The notes under the pieces: generated by a model
Seen by the model: the letters and a program-made list of their open reading frames with translations, nothing else
The model's database searches: none
What the model was told of the DNA's origin: nothing
Translations under genes and position numbers: made by a program
In this document: piece after piece, positions 7,247 to 15,044 of the stretch
How the letters are laid out: every line of letters begins with the position of its first letter
Position numbering within the stretch: the first letter of the stretch is position 1
Assembly (NCBI GenBank): GCA_022800525.1
Contig: JAAWQM010000022.1
Span: forward strand, 1-43,818
Reading direction: 5' to 3'
Source of the DNA: Oscillospiraceae bacterium
GTDB taxonomy: Bacteria; Bacillota; Clostridia; Oscillospirales; Oscillospiraceae
DNA: 43,818 bases

Positions 7247-7612
7247 ATGTTTGAACAAATTCCGCTTTTGGCCGCTGCTGTTACTCTGCCGACAGACGCG
7301 GAACGGCCCTTGCTGGCGGCTCTGTGTACTGCTGCTGTGGACGACGTCAAACGGCGGCTGCGTCCAGGTCTGACGGCGGAGGACTGCGGCGACGCGTTCC
7401 TGTGCGCAGCGGCCATGATGGCTGCCGCAGGGCTGATGTCCTGCCGCAGCTGCGGGGATGTGGAGCAGCTTTCCGCAGGAGATGTGAGCCTGCGCGTCAG
7501 CAGCAGCGGCGATGGCTGCGAGGCGGCCGCGTCCATGCGGCGTCATGCGGCCGAGATGATGGAGCCCTACTGGGCGGACGACAGCTTCGCCTTCTCGGAG
7601 GTAAAGGGATGA
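7247..7612 (+). CDS. Head-tail connector protein (gp6-like)
   Basis: A 121-residue helical protein directly after the capsid gene, the usual place of the adaptor that docks on the portal ring. The helical segments AALCTAAVDDVKRRL and AFLCAAAMMAAAGL are typical of gp6/gp15-type connectors. The 3' end overlaps the next gene by 4 bases (ATGA). AGGAGG lies upstream of ATG 7247. No catalytic motif is visible. The assignment is by position, size and helical pattern. Confidence 0.65.
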   Translation: MFEQIPLLAAAVTLPTDAERPLLAALCTAAVDDVKRRLRPGLTAEDCGDAFLCAAAMMAAAGLMSCRSCGDVEQLSAGDVSLRVSSSGDGCEAAASMRRHAAEMMEPYWADDSFAFSEVKG

Positions 7613-7941
7613 AGGCCCGCCTGGAGCGGGCCATGGAGCGATATGGGCAGACGGTGACGCTGGCTTCAAGAGACGGCGATGAGGCACAGAAAATCAGGGC
7701 GTTTTTGCAGCCAGTCCTGAAAACACAGGCGGAACCGCCAGTGGCGGTGACGCCGCTGGGACCGGTCAGGGAACACCGATGGCTTTACATCGGGCGGGCT
7801 GATCTGGAGGTCAGGACCGGAGACCGGATGTCCTGTGGCGGGGTAAAGCTGGTTGTGCAGGAGACGCAGCCTGTTTACTGGCAGGACGAGGCGTTTTACT
7901 GGCGGGCGATCCTGCGGCGGGAAAAGGAGGCTGCGCTGTGA
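7609..7941 (+). CDS. Head-tail joining/neck protein (XkdH-like)
   Basis: A 110-residue protein, predicted largely beta, with GQTVTLASRDGDEAQKIRAF near the start and WLYIGRADLEVRTGDRM in the middle. Stopper or neck proteins such as PBSX XkdH and SPP1 gp16 have this size and position and contain a similar small barrel that plugs the portal channel. Its ATG overlaps the upstream stop, and its TGA overlaps the next GTG start, so translation is coupled on both sides. Confidence 0.6.
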   Translation: MKARLERAMERYGQTVTLASRDGDEAQKIRAFLQPVLKTQAEPPVAVTPLGPVREHRWLYIGRADLEVRTGDRMSCGGVKLVVQETQPVYWQDEAFYWRAILRREKEAAL

Positions 7942-8441
7942 ATGGACTGGAACAGGTAAAGACAGCCCTTGCCGGCGCACTGAAAAACGCCGGGATTGCC
8001 GCGCACACCGCCTACTCGCCAGGATGGGCCAAGTCCTATCACGAGCCGGTGGTAGCGATAGGGCTGCGTACCGGAGAGAGCAGGGGCGGAGCTATGGGCA
8101 GCTATATGGGCCAGCGGGTCAATCCGGATACACTGGACTGCCAGGAGGTCTATGGGATGCGGCTTGAGCTGGTGCTTTCCCTGGACATCTACTGTCCGCC
8201 CGGTGAGGGAGCGGGACGGTGCGACTACGTTCTGGAGGCACTGCATCAAGTGATGCTGAATGGACTCCCCTCCGGACTGCGGCCCATAGAGCTGAAATGG
8301 GAAGAAACCGTCTGGGACGGGGATACCTCTATGTTCCTGCGGCGGGGAAGTCTCGCCTGCGGCGCGTTTTTCGTCGCGGAGACATCGGAAGAACAGCTTG
8401 AGCTGGCAGATTTTATTTTGAAAGGTGTTTTGACCAAATGA
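7938..8441 (+). CDS. Tail terminator/completion protein
   Basis: A 167-residue protein between the neck and sheath genes, where PBSX-like phages encode the tail terminator that caps the tube and joins it to the head. The start is GTG 7938, set by AAAAGGAGG at 7922-7930 and a 4-base GTGA overlap; the nearby ATG at 7942 is out of frame. The 3' end overlaps the sheath gene by 4 bases. No diagnostic motif; the call depends on order and size. Confidence 0.55.
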   Translation: MNGLEQVKTALAGALKNAGIAAHTAYSPGWAKSYHEPVVAIGLRTGESRGGAMGSYMGQRVNPDTLDCQEVYGMRLELVLSLDIYCPPGEGAGRCDYVLEALHQVMLNGLPSGLRPIELKWEETVWDGDTSMFLRRGSLACGAFFVAETSEEQLELADFILKGVLTK

Positions 8442-9496
8442 ACAGTATTATCCACGAGCGTCCGGGGGTTTATTCCTCCTACGACGCATCCGCCTCCCTG
8501 CGGGGCGGCAGGGCCGCCCGCGCGATTGGCGCAGTGGCCAAGAGCAAATCCGGGACACCCAATACGCCGGTGACGGTCACCAGCTATGAGATGGGACTGA
8601 GCGTGTTTGGTGAGGACAGCGCCGCATCCCCCGGCATGTCCACGCTACTGAAGCTGCTGTTTATGGGCGGCGCGTCCATGGTTACCGCTGTGGCTGTGGA
8701 CGGCGAGGATTACGCTGGCGCGTTCGCGGCTTTGCAGGGAACGGAAAACGTACAGGTAGTGGTCTGCGACAGCGGTGAACTGGCGGTCCAGCAGGCCCTC
8801 CGGAACAGCCTGGAGAGGGCCTCCACCGCACACCGGGAGAGGATCGCTGTGGTTGGCATGAACGGCGCGTCCACCTCAGAGCTGACGGCGCGGGCCAAGG
8901 AACTCAACAGTGAGCGCATGGTCCTGGTTGGGCCGGACGGGTTGGACAGCGCCGGGAAAAGGCTGTCCGGTGTGTTTGCCGCTGCGGCTGTGGCGGCAGC
9001 AATCGCCGTCACCAGGGATCCCGCTATCCCGCTGAACGGCTCAACGCTGTACGGACTGGGCGGCGTCAGCGAGCAATACAGCGACAATGACATTGATCTG
9101 CTGGTGCGGGGCGGCGTGACGCCTCTGGAAGCGGTCGGCGGCGTGGTTTCTCCCGTGCGCGGCATCACCACACGCACCTCTACCAGCGGAGCGGATGACT
9201 CTACCTGGCGGGAACTGACTACGATCCTGATCGTAGACGATGTGATACCCTCGATCCGCCAGAGCCTGCGCTCCCGCTTCAGTCAGGCAAAAAACACAGT
9301 ACAGACCAGGGGGGCCATCCGCTCCCAGGTCATCGTGGAGCTGGAAAGCAAGTTGCGTGCCGAGATCATTGACGGATACGGCGATGTATCCGTATCCGTG
9401 TGTGATGATGATCCTACTGTCTGCCTGGTTGAGTTCAGCTTTTCCGTGGCACATGGTCTGAATCAGATCTATCTCACCGCCCATATCACGATTTAA
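8438..9496 (+). CDS. Contractile tail sheath protein (XkdK-like)
   Basis: A 352-residue sheath subunit; polymerised, it contracts and drives the tube through the target envelope. The N-terminus IIHERPGVYSSYDA is the family hallmark, and the C-terminal domain (SFSVAHGLNQIYLTAHI) is the part that interlocks neighbouring subunits. The known PBSX sheath is about 100 residues longer, so an outer decorating domain is missing while the core is intact. The gene overlaps the terminator gene by 4 bases and is followed by the tube gene. It establishes that the particle is myovirus-like. Confidence 0.92.
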   Translation: MNSIIHERPGVYSSYDASASLRGGRAARAIGAVAKSKSGTPNTPVTVTSYEMGLSVFGEDSAASPGMSTLLKLLFMGGASMVTAVAVDGEDYAGAFAALQGTENVQVVVCDSGELAVQQALRNSLERASTAHRERIAVVGMNGASTSELTARAKELNSERMVLVGPDGLDSAGKRLSGVFAAAAVAAAIAVTRDPAIPLNGSTLYGLGGVSEQYSDNDIDLLVRGGVTPLEAVGGVVSPVRGITTRTSTSGADDSTWRELTTILIVDDVIPSIRQSLRSRFSQAKNTVQTRGAIRSQVIVELESKLRAEIIDGYGDVSVSVCDDDPTVCLVEFSFSVAHGLNQIYLTAHITI

Positions 9497-9510
9497 GGAG
9501 GTTGTGACCT

Positions 9511-9900
9511 ATGGAAGTAACAGGATTTCCTACCAGTTGTGACATTTATCTGGAGCTGGAGGGCCGGAAGGTCGCGGTTGTGCAGAGCTACACCGCTAAG
9601 GCTACCAAGAGCAGCCAGGTGGTGGAGGCATTCGGCGAGAGCGAGCCGGTGGCAACAATCAACGGACAGAACAAGTATGTGCTGGAGCTGACCCGGCTCT
9701 ATGCTACCGATGACGCCATCAGTGACGGCATCGACTTCTTCTCTCTGGCAAACTTCTCACTGGTCATCTGCAAGCCGGACCGAAAGGTCATCTACAGCGG
9801 CTGCCAGTGGAGCGCTATCCAGGAGGAAGGCAAGGTCGGCTCCATGGTGGCTGAGAAGGTGACGCTGGTGGCCACCAGCCGAATTGAGGTGGCCGCCTGA
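9511..9900 (+). CDS. Tail tube protein (XkdM-like)
   Basis: A 129-residue tube protein, the hollow inner cylinder through which DNA passes. MEVTGFPTSCDIYLELEGRK and the central LTRLYATDDAISDGIDF match the XkdM pattern. It lies immediately after the sheath gene, with AAGGAGGTTG upstream of its ATG. Its stop shares one base with the following start. In ordinary phages a pair of tail-assembly chaperones and a long tape-measure gene come next. Here neither is seen. Confidence 0.88.
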   Translation: MEVTGFPTSCDIYLELEGRKVAVVQSYTAKATKSSQVVEAFGESEPVATINGQNKYVLELTRLYATDDAISDGIDFFSLANFSLVICKPDRKVIYSGCQWSAIQEEGKVGSMVAEKVTLVATSRIEVAA

Positions 9901-10718
9901 TGGACAGGGAGAAGCTGATTCAGGTCAGTTTCCAAATTCCGCCCAGTGCGCTGGACAGTCTCTCCAGACTGGCGGAGCAAATGCGTATGCTGGCAGAAGC
10001 CGCCCATGAGCAAACGTTTTCCAGCGGCACAGCTAAAATGGAGCGCGGAGTAAGCGAGTCCTTTGACCCGGTACGATTCCATTCGATGCAGGAAAGCGCG
10101 GATTCTCAGTCCCAGGCCGTCAGGGCAACAGTTGCGGAGATAGAGGCTGCGAAAGCGGCCTTCGCTCCGGTCTCCCGGGCAGGGAATGCGGAAGCGGTAT
10201 CCGCAGAGGTTCGGAAAGAGATTCAGAACGCGGAAAGCGCTGGAAGTACGCCGCACGATTATCCCGAGGATGCGGCGGCGGGTACATCTGGTGTTCTATG
10301 GCGCGCTCTGCCGGAGGAGCGGGACATCCCGCTCCCTCCGGCAGAGCCAACACCTGAACGTGGTCTATTGGACGGTATCCCCGCTGTCCATGCAGAAGCA
10401 GAAACGGCTGTACCCCGTGCGTCAGAAGTGGGACGGGATATAGGGCGGCAGGTTCCCGATGCGGAGCGGACGGAGACTGGCGCAGAGGAGCGGGCGCTTG
10501 CGCCAGATGCCGTTCAGGGTGAGTTGACTGGCGGTGTAGAACTGCCAGTGGGCGCGGGTGTGGTTGTGCAGACCCAGCCGGCGATGCCGCAGAGCCGATG
10601 GAGCGGTGTGACGGAGGAGCTGGTGATCCCAGGTCCCGCTCCGCTGACGGCGGAGGCTGTTTCGCTGGCTTTCGAGCGGGACGGGCGGCGGTATGACAAC
10701 GGATTCCCGCTGTATTGA
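9900..10718 (+). CDS. 272-residue protein in the tape-measure position, function unknown
   Basis: I do not recognise this family. The first third (about 1-110) is helical and probably coiled-coil (LDSLSRLAEQMRMLAEAA, AVRATVAEIEAAKAAF). The middle (about 115-245) is Pro/Glu/Ala-rich and looks disordered. A short C-terminal motif reads AFERDGRRYDNGFPLY. It sits exactly where chaperone and tape measure genes belong and is translationally coupled to the tube gene. If it is the tape measure, the usual rule of about 1.5 angstrom per residue implies a tail of at most about 40 nm. The R. capsulatus gene transfer agent also has a very short tape measure. It could instead be a chaperone. Confidence 0.5.
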   Translation: MDREKLIQVSFQIPPSALDSLSRLAEQMRMLAEAAHEQTFSSGTAKMERGVSESFDPVRFHSMQESADSQSQAVRATVAEIEAAKAAFAPVSRAGNAEAVSAEVRKEIQNAESAGSTPHDYPEDAAAGTSGVLWRALPEERDIPLPPAEPTPERGLLDGIPAVHAEAETAVPRASEVGRDIGRQVPDAERTETGAEERALAPDAVQGELTGGVELPVGAGVVVQTQPAMPQSRWSGVTEELVIPGPAPLTAEAVSLAFERDGRRYDNGFPLY

Positions 10719-10732
10719 CGGAGGTGAACACG

Positions 10733-11308
10733 ATGCTGCTGACACCAATGCGTTACAAGGACTATATCTGGCCTTACAATCCGGCAACCTACTCTATCGC
10801 CTACGAGCGGCAGATTGCGGTACACAAGGTCCCATTCGGGCACTACTGTATGCAGGATCTGGGCCTGGGCTGCCGGGTCATGCGGGGTCAGGGGGAGTTT
10901 TCCGGTGAGGGCGCCTATGACGAGTTCAAGAAGCTTGCGTCCATCTTTTACGACAACGGACCAGGGCTGCTCATTCATCCGCTGTGGCAGATCTCCAACG
11001 CCTATTTCACCGCCTTGAAGCTGGAGCAGGAACCTCTGCCGGATTATGTGCGCTATAGCTTTGAGTTCCGGGAACGGTACGATGAGTACAACGACAGCCT
11101 GACCTCGTTGGGCATGGCAAACAGCGGCAGCTCCGGCCAGGATGTGAGTGCGGCCCCGTCAAAAACCACCCATTCCGTGGTCAGCGGAGATACCCTGTGG
11201 GGCATCTCCAACCGGTACAATGTAAAGCTGGAGGACCTGCTGAAGGTCAATCCGGGCATCAAAAACCCCAATCTGATCCGCGTCGGAGAGGTGGTGGTGA
11301 TTCCGTGA
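10733..11308 (+). CDS. LysM-domain tail/baseplate protein (XkdP-like)
   Basis: A 191-residue protein. The N-terminal part (about 1-125) is the XkdP/gp53-type domain that links tube to hub. The C-terminal 45 residues form one LysM domain (SVVSGDTLWGISNRYNVKLE, then a VNPG segment and VGEVVVIP), which in tails binds or locates peptidoglycan or grips the hub. ATG 10733 was chosen, 6 bases after GGAGGTG. Its stop overlaps the next start. Such a protein normally follows the tape measure directly, which supports the view that the 272-residue gene upstream replaces it. Confidence 0.85.
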   Translation: MLLTPMRYKDYIWPYNPATYSIAYERQIAVHKVPFGHYCMQDLGLGCRVMRGQGEFSGEGAYDEFKKLASIFYDNGPGLLIHPLWQISNAYFTALKLEQEPLPDYVRYSFEFRERYDEYNDSLTSLGMANSGSSGQDVSAAPSKTTHSVVSGDTLWGISNRYNVKLEDLLKVNPGIKNPNLIRVGEVVVIP

Positions 11309-12243
11309 TGACCATCCGTCTTGAGACCTACGATGGCGGGCTCTATCAACTGCCGGTCCTGCTGCGGTGGGACTTGACCTATACGGGAAACGTTCCCTGC
11401 GACAGCATGAGCGTTACATGCCTGTATGATGAAAGTATGTCGGAGGTACTGCCCAAAGCGACCCGGTTTACCGCCTGTCAGGATGGTGAGGTTATGCTGC
11501 AGGGAGTGGTTGACGCCTATGAAATCTCCCTGTCCCAGCAGGGGCTTCTGGCGACGGTAGAGGGCCGGGGGATGGCCGCGCTGCTGCTGGACAACGAGTC
11601 AGAGGCGCTCTCCTATGAGCGGGCGGTGCTGGAGGAGATTTTGGAGAACCATGTGTCCCCCTATGGCATTCAGACAGACTTTCAGCAGAGCATTTCAGGA
11701 AACAACTACGTTGTCTCCTCCGGCTCCAGCCAGTGGAAGGCTCTGCAAGGTTTTACCAACCGGTTCGGCGGGTTTGATCCCCACTTCACCAGAGAAGGCG
11801 CGCTGGTCGTCCAGCCGCTTTGGGGCAGCGGGCGGGAGCTGCGCGTAGACGGCAGCACTCCGCTGCTGTCCCTGCGCAAGCGGGAACAGCGGTATGGCGT
11901 GATCTCCGAAATGCTGATCCAGGATAAGGTTCAGGGCATCACTCTCTCGGTACCGAATGAGGAATTCGTACAAACCGGCGGACAGCGGCGGCATGTATTG
12001 TACATGCCGCGGAGTACCGCCAACAGCCGCCGCTATACCGGGGAATACCAGATTGCGCAGTCCGCTCTGGAACAGCTTGAGATCACGCTGGAGCTGCCTT
12101 TTGCCTTCGCGGCCTCTCCTGGGGACCGCGTGGGGCTGGCGCTGGACCGGCTGAGGCTGTCTGGAAGCTATGATGTCGTAGCTTCCAGAAGCAGGATGGA
12201 TGGAGACGGGGAGCGGACGGAAGTGACATTAAGCAGGAGGTAA
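11308..12243 (+). CDS. Baseplate hub protein (XkdQ / late control gpD-like)
   Basis: A 311-residue hub protein, the trimeric piece at the tail tip that holds the spike. Its segments RLETYDGGLYQLPVLLRWD, CDSMSVTCLYDE, GFTNRFGGFDP and AFAASPGDRVGLALDRL follow the gpD/XkdQ pattern. The start ATG 11308 overlaps the stop of the LysM gene. It has normal length. No lytic domain is fused to it, so cell-wall penetration must come from elsewhere or may not be needed. Confidence 0.8.
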   Translation: MTIRLETYDGGLYQLPVLLRWDLTYTGNVPCDSMSVTCLYDESMSEVLPKATRFTACQDGEVMLQGVVDAYEISLSQQGLLATVEGRGMAALLLDNESEALSYERAVLEEILENHVSPYGIQTDFQQSISGNNYVVSSGSSQWKALQGFTNRFGGFDPHFTREGALVVQPLWGSGRELRVDGSTPLLSLRKREQRYGVISEMLIQDKVQGITLSVPNEEFVQTGGQRRHVLYMPRSTANSRRYTGEYQIAQSALEQLEITLELPFAFAASPGDRVGLALDRLRLSGSYDVVASRSRMDGDGERTEVTLSRR

Positions 12244-12248
12244 GGGAA

Positions 12249-12749
12249 ATGTGGCTATCAAAATCCATCGCGCTGCGCCAGAGCGCGGCGCGGGAGGGCG
12301 CTGCCGCTGACATGGGCACAACGACAATCGGCGGAGGCAGCGCCTCAGTGATGACCCGCGGTGAACAGCGGGATCTGTCTGTCTTTTCACCATCAGGAGT
12401 GATTTGGCAGCCCAAGGCCGGGGACACAGTGTTGGTAATCAAAGGCGGCGCGGGCGGCCAGGAACAGTGCATCATAGCGGCGGATACCGCCGGGGCCGCG
12501 CCGGAAGACCTTGTGCCAGGGGAGCTGTATCTTCATTCCAGCAGAGATACCTTTATCTTCCTGCGCGCCGACGGCAGCATTGCCGTCAAGGGAAATCTAT
12601 CCGCCGAGGGGGACGGAACGATCAAGGGCAGCATCAATCTGACAGGCGACGTGGAGCTGACAGGGGCGGTGACAGTCAACGGAACGCTCAGCGTCAACGG
12701 AAACCTGATTATAAACGGACAGCCCTACCGCCCCTGTTCGTGCGTTTGA
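12249..12749 (+). CDS. Baseplate spike protein (gpV-like)
   Basis: A 166-residue puncturing-tip protein. An OB-fold-like part (VFSPSGVIWQPKAGDTVLVI) precedes a repetitive beta-helix of short strands (SINLTGDVELTGAVTVNGTL, then SVNGNLIINGQ), typical of trimeric P2 gpV-type spikes. It ends PYRPCSCV: two cysteines at the very tip, where known spikes often hold an iron ion through an HxH motif. The Cys pair might do similar work, which is speculative. It lies between hub and gp25 genes, as expected. Confidence 0.8.
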   Translation: MWLSKSIALRQSAAREGAAADMGTTTIGGGSASVMTRGEQRDLSVFSPSGVIWQPKAGDTVLVIKGGAGGQEQCIIAADTAGAAPEDLVPGELYLHSSRDTFIFLRADGSIAVKGNLSAEGDGTIKGSINLTGDVELTGAVTVNGTLSVNGNLIINGQPYRPCSCV

Positions 12750-12768
12750 TATAGGAGGATGAAACCAT

Positions 12769-13113
12769 ATGGAGCCAAGATTGAAAAACGGCGACTATAT
12801 CCCCGACGGGCTGGGGGGCGTAGTGCGCTGCGAAGGGGCGGAAGCCTTGCTGGAGCGGGTTCTCTTCCGGCTGACCGCCCGAAGAGGCGGACTTTCCTTT
12901 CTGCCCCGGCTGGGCAGCAGGCTGTATCTGCTGTCCAGGGAGCCTGCCGCTCAGCGGCTTTCCGCTGCCCGGCAGTATGCGGCGGAGGCGCTGGCGGAGG
13001 AGCCCGTCCGTGTGACGGATGTGGAGCTTGCCGCCCTGGGGGATGGACAGGTACAACTGACAGTATGGCTGGACTATCAGGGAACGGAGCTGTCCATGTC
13101 CATGGCAGTTTAG
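12769..13113 (+). CDS. Baseplate wedge protein, gp25/XkdS-like
   Basis: A 114-residue gp25-type protein that primes sheath assembly at the baseplate. Visible are the GVVRCEGAEALLERVLFRLT segment, FLPRLGSRLYLL and the ending EPVRVTDVELAALGD. Known gp25 proteins have an EPR core; here EEPVRVTDVE fits that position. AGGAGG at 12753-12758 precedes ATG 12769. It stops with TAG 17 bases before the J gene. Confidence 0.78.
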   Translation: MEPRLKNGDYIPDGLGGVVRCEGAEALLERVLFRLTARRGGLSFLPRLGSRLYLLSREPAAQRLSAARQYAAEALAEEPVRVTDVELAALGDGQVQLTVWLDYQGTELSMSMAV

Positions 13114-13129
13114 CCGGAGGGAGTACAAT

Positions 13130-14191
13130 ATGGAAAAAACAATTGATTCAATTTATTCGGAAATGCTGGCCGTATTTGGTGAAATCAGCGGGTACCTGCC
13201 CAGCAGCTCATGCGATTTGGCGGCCCGCCTTTACGCGGCGGCGGCGCAGATCCAAGGTCTGTATTTTCAGGCGCAGTGGCTGCTGGATCAGAGCTTTCCG
13301 CAAACAGCCGCCGGGGAATACCTGGACCGCCACGCCGAGCTGCGCGGCATCAGCCGGAGCATCGCCACCTGCGCGACAGGGCGGCTTCGCTTTGGGGTAT
13401 CTACCGCAGTAAGCGCAGATTTGGAAGTGAGGTCCGGCACGGTATGTATGACGAAGGACGGTGTGCGCTTCGCTACGACGGACGACGCCGTATTGGAAGC
13501 CGGATCGCTGTATGTTGATGTTCCTGCTATGGCCTTGGAACCGGGAAGGCAGGGCAACGCCGCTGTCAACACCGTCACCATCATGGCCGCCATGCCAGTA
13601 GGCATCAAGGCCTGCACCAACCCGGAGGCGTTCAGCGGCGGCGAAGACGCGGAGAATGACGAGGGGCTGCGACGCCGCCTGCTGGACAGCTACCGCCGCC
13701 TGCCCAACGGGGCCAATGCGGCATACTACGAGCAGGCCGCCATGTCCTTCACCGGCGTAGCGGCAGCCGTGGCGGTAAGGCACCCCAGAGGCGTCGGGTC
13801 GGTAGACCTCTATATCGCTACTGACGCGGGCATCCCTGATACGGCGCTGCTGTCGGAGATAAACGAGTACTTGCAGGAAAAGCGGGAAATTTCCGTGGAC
13901 CTGTGGGTGCTGACTCCCACAATAAAGCCAGTGACGATTCAGGCCGCGATCCAGCCTGCAAGCGGATACAGCTTTGAGACCGCTCGGGCAGATGCGGACG
14001 CGGCCCTGCGGGCGGCATTCACCGGAGCCCTGTTAGGCAAGGAAGTCACACTGGCCTTCCTGGGCAATCTTCTTTATGATCTGGACAGCGTACAGAACTA
14101 TCATTTCACCTCGCCCTCTGCGGACATACTGGCAAATCCCACCGTGCTGCCTTACCTTGGGAACGTGTCGATCACCCAGATGGAGGCGTAG
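13130..14191 (+). CDS. Baseplate J-like protein (XkdT)
   Basis: A 353-residue wedge protein of the baseplate J family. The N-terminal region contains AAGEYLDRHAELRGISR, then ATGRLRFGVST and VDVPAMALEPGRQGNAAVNT. The middle GGEDAENDEGLRRRLLDSYR is a strong family signature, and ANAAYYEQAAMSFTGVAAA follows. The protein bridges gp25 and fibre attachment in normal tails. It is complete, with GGAGGG before ATG 13130 and TAG at 14189-14191, one base before the next start codon. Confidence 0.93.
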   Translation: MEKTIDSIYSEMLAVFGEISGYLPSSSCDLAARLYAAAAQIQGLYFQAQWLLDQSFPQTAAGEYLDRHAELRGISRSIATCATGRLRFGVSTAVSADLEVRSGTVCMTKDGVRFATTDDAVLEAGSLYVDVPAMALEPGRQGNAAVNTVTIMAAMPVGIKACTNPEAFSGGEDAENDEGLRRRLLDSYRRLPNGANAAYYEQAAMSFTGVAAAVAVRHPRGVGSVDLYIATDAGIPDTALLSEINEYLQEKREISVDLWVLTPTIKPVTIQAAIQPASGYSFETARADADAALRAAFTGALLGKEVTLAFLGNLLYDLDSVQNYHFTSPSADILANPTVLPYLGNVSITQMEA

Positions 14192-14192
14192 C

Positions 14193-14759
14193 ATGGGATA
14201 CAGTGAACATCTGGTAAATCTGCTGCGGCCGCTGGGCATATACGATCTCAAGACAGGAAGCCTCAGCCGCAGCGAGCTGGACGCTCTGGGGCATGAGCTT
14301 GATGCCTTGAGCAGCCATCTGGACCACGTGGAGCAGGAGAGCGCCCTTGCCACCGCGGAAGATGAAGGGCTGGACAGGTGGGAGTCGCTGTTTGCCCGGA
14401 CTCCGGTCCGATACACCACCGAGCTGCGCCGGCAGGCGATTGCCGCCCTGCTGCGCATCAGCGGAGACAGCTTTACGCTCACGGACATCAACAACACGAT
14501 CTCCGGCTGCGGCATCAAAGCCGTGGTCCAGGAGACCGGCCAATTCGGGTACGTCCGTATCATCTTTCCCGATGTGGCCGGTGTTCCTGATGGCTTCGAA
14601 CAGATTCAGGAGATTATTCTTGATATCATCCCCTGCCATCTGGACGTAGAGTTTTTCTTCCGCTATCTAACCTGGGAGGAATGCGAGGCTCACCAGTACA
14701 CCTGGTCAATTATCCACGCACGTGCGTATACCTGGCATGGCTTTGAATTAGCCGTCTAA
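14193..14759 (+). CDS. Terminal baseplate protein (XkdU/YmfQ-like)
   Basis: A 188-residue homologue-like product of XkdU, the protein closing the wedge and usually carrying the tail-fibre interface. The phrases LVNLLRPLGIYDL, RTPVRYTTELRRQAIAALLR and EIILDIIPCHLDVEFFFRYL support this. It is the last gene: instead of fibres, holin and endolysin, a bidirectional terminator follows 34 bases on. How the particle would recognise a cell or leave one is therefore not encoded here. Confidence 0.8.
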   Translation: MGYSEHLVNLLRPLGIYDLKTGSLSRSELDALGHELDALSSHLDHVEQESALATAEDEGLDRWESLFARTPVRYTTELRRQAIAALLRISGDSFTLTDINNTISGCGIKAVVQETGQFGYVRIIFPDVAGVPDGFEQIQEIILDIIPCHLDVEFFFRYLTWEECEAHQYTWSIIHARAYTWHGFELAV

Positions 14760-14792
14760 CACGCTGCAGTTTTCCTTTCTGATTTGTTCCCC

Positions 14793-14831
14793 AAAAAGCT
14801 GGAGCAGGCGTTCAGCCTGCCCCAGCTTTTC
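14793..14831. terminator. Bidirectional terminator between phage-like and recG operons
   Basis: The inverted repeat AAAAGCTGG..GCAGGC / GCCTGC..CCAGCTTTT, with A-run on the left and T-run on the right, serves both strands. It overlaps the last codons of the small minus-strand gene. Confidence 0.75.
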
Positions 14832-14988
14832 TGTTTTGCAGCAGCTCCGCCTGGGCTGCCAGCGTCTCCAGGGTATCTCCCAGCTGATTGAAGACTGCGG
14901 CCAGCACGGCCAGCTCCCCGGCTGGTATACTGTCATACAGCGCATTCGCCATAGCCGCCACCAGTAAGCTCAGTTCCCTTGGGTCCAT
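14812..14988 (-). CDS. Small acidic helical protein, 58 residues, unknown function
   Basis: The protein begins MDPRELSLLVAAMANAL, and its second half has FNQLGDTLETLAAQAELL. Short proteins of this pattern (helix, GD turn, helix) are frequent in clostridial genomes and, in my recollection, have no assigned function. The start at 14988 is set by GGGAGG ten bases upstream; an ATG three codons earlier sits directly on the ribosome site. It trails the AAA ATPase gene by 56 bases and probably shares its transcript. Confidence 0.65.
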   Translation of the reverse strand: MDPRELSLLVAAMANALYDSIPAGELAVLAAVFNQLGDTLETLAAQAELLQNRKAGAG

Positions 14989-15044
14989 GACCGGCATCCC
15001 TCCCGTTTATTCTATGCCGGAGACAGCACGGTTGGAAGCGGGGT

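Noticed and set aside
5600-7687. 695-codon minus-strand frame opposite protease, capsid and connector genes
   Set aside because: It spans several genuine genes, is rich in His/Arg/Gln as antisense frames are, and lacks a ribosome site.
1790-14830. Attachment sites, tRNA or integrase bounding the phage-like cluster
   Set aside because: I looked for direct repeats and a tRNA at both edges and found none convincing, so I do not call it an integrated prophage with att sites.
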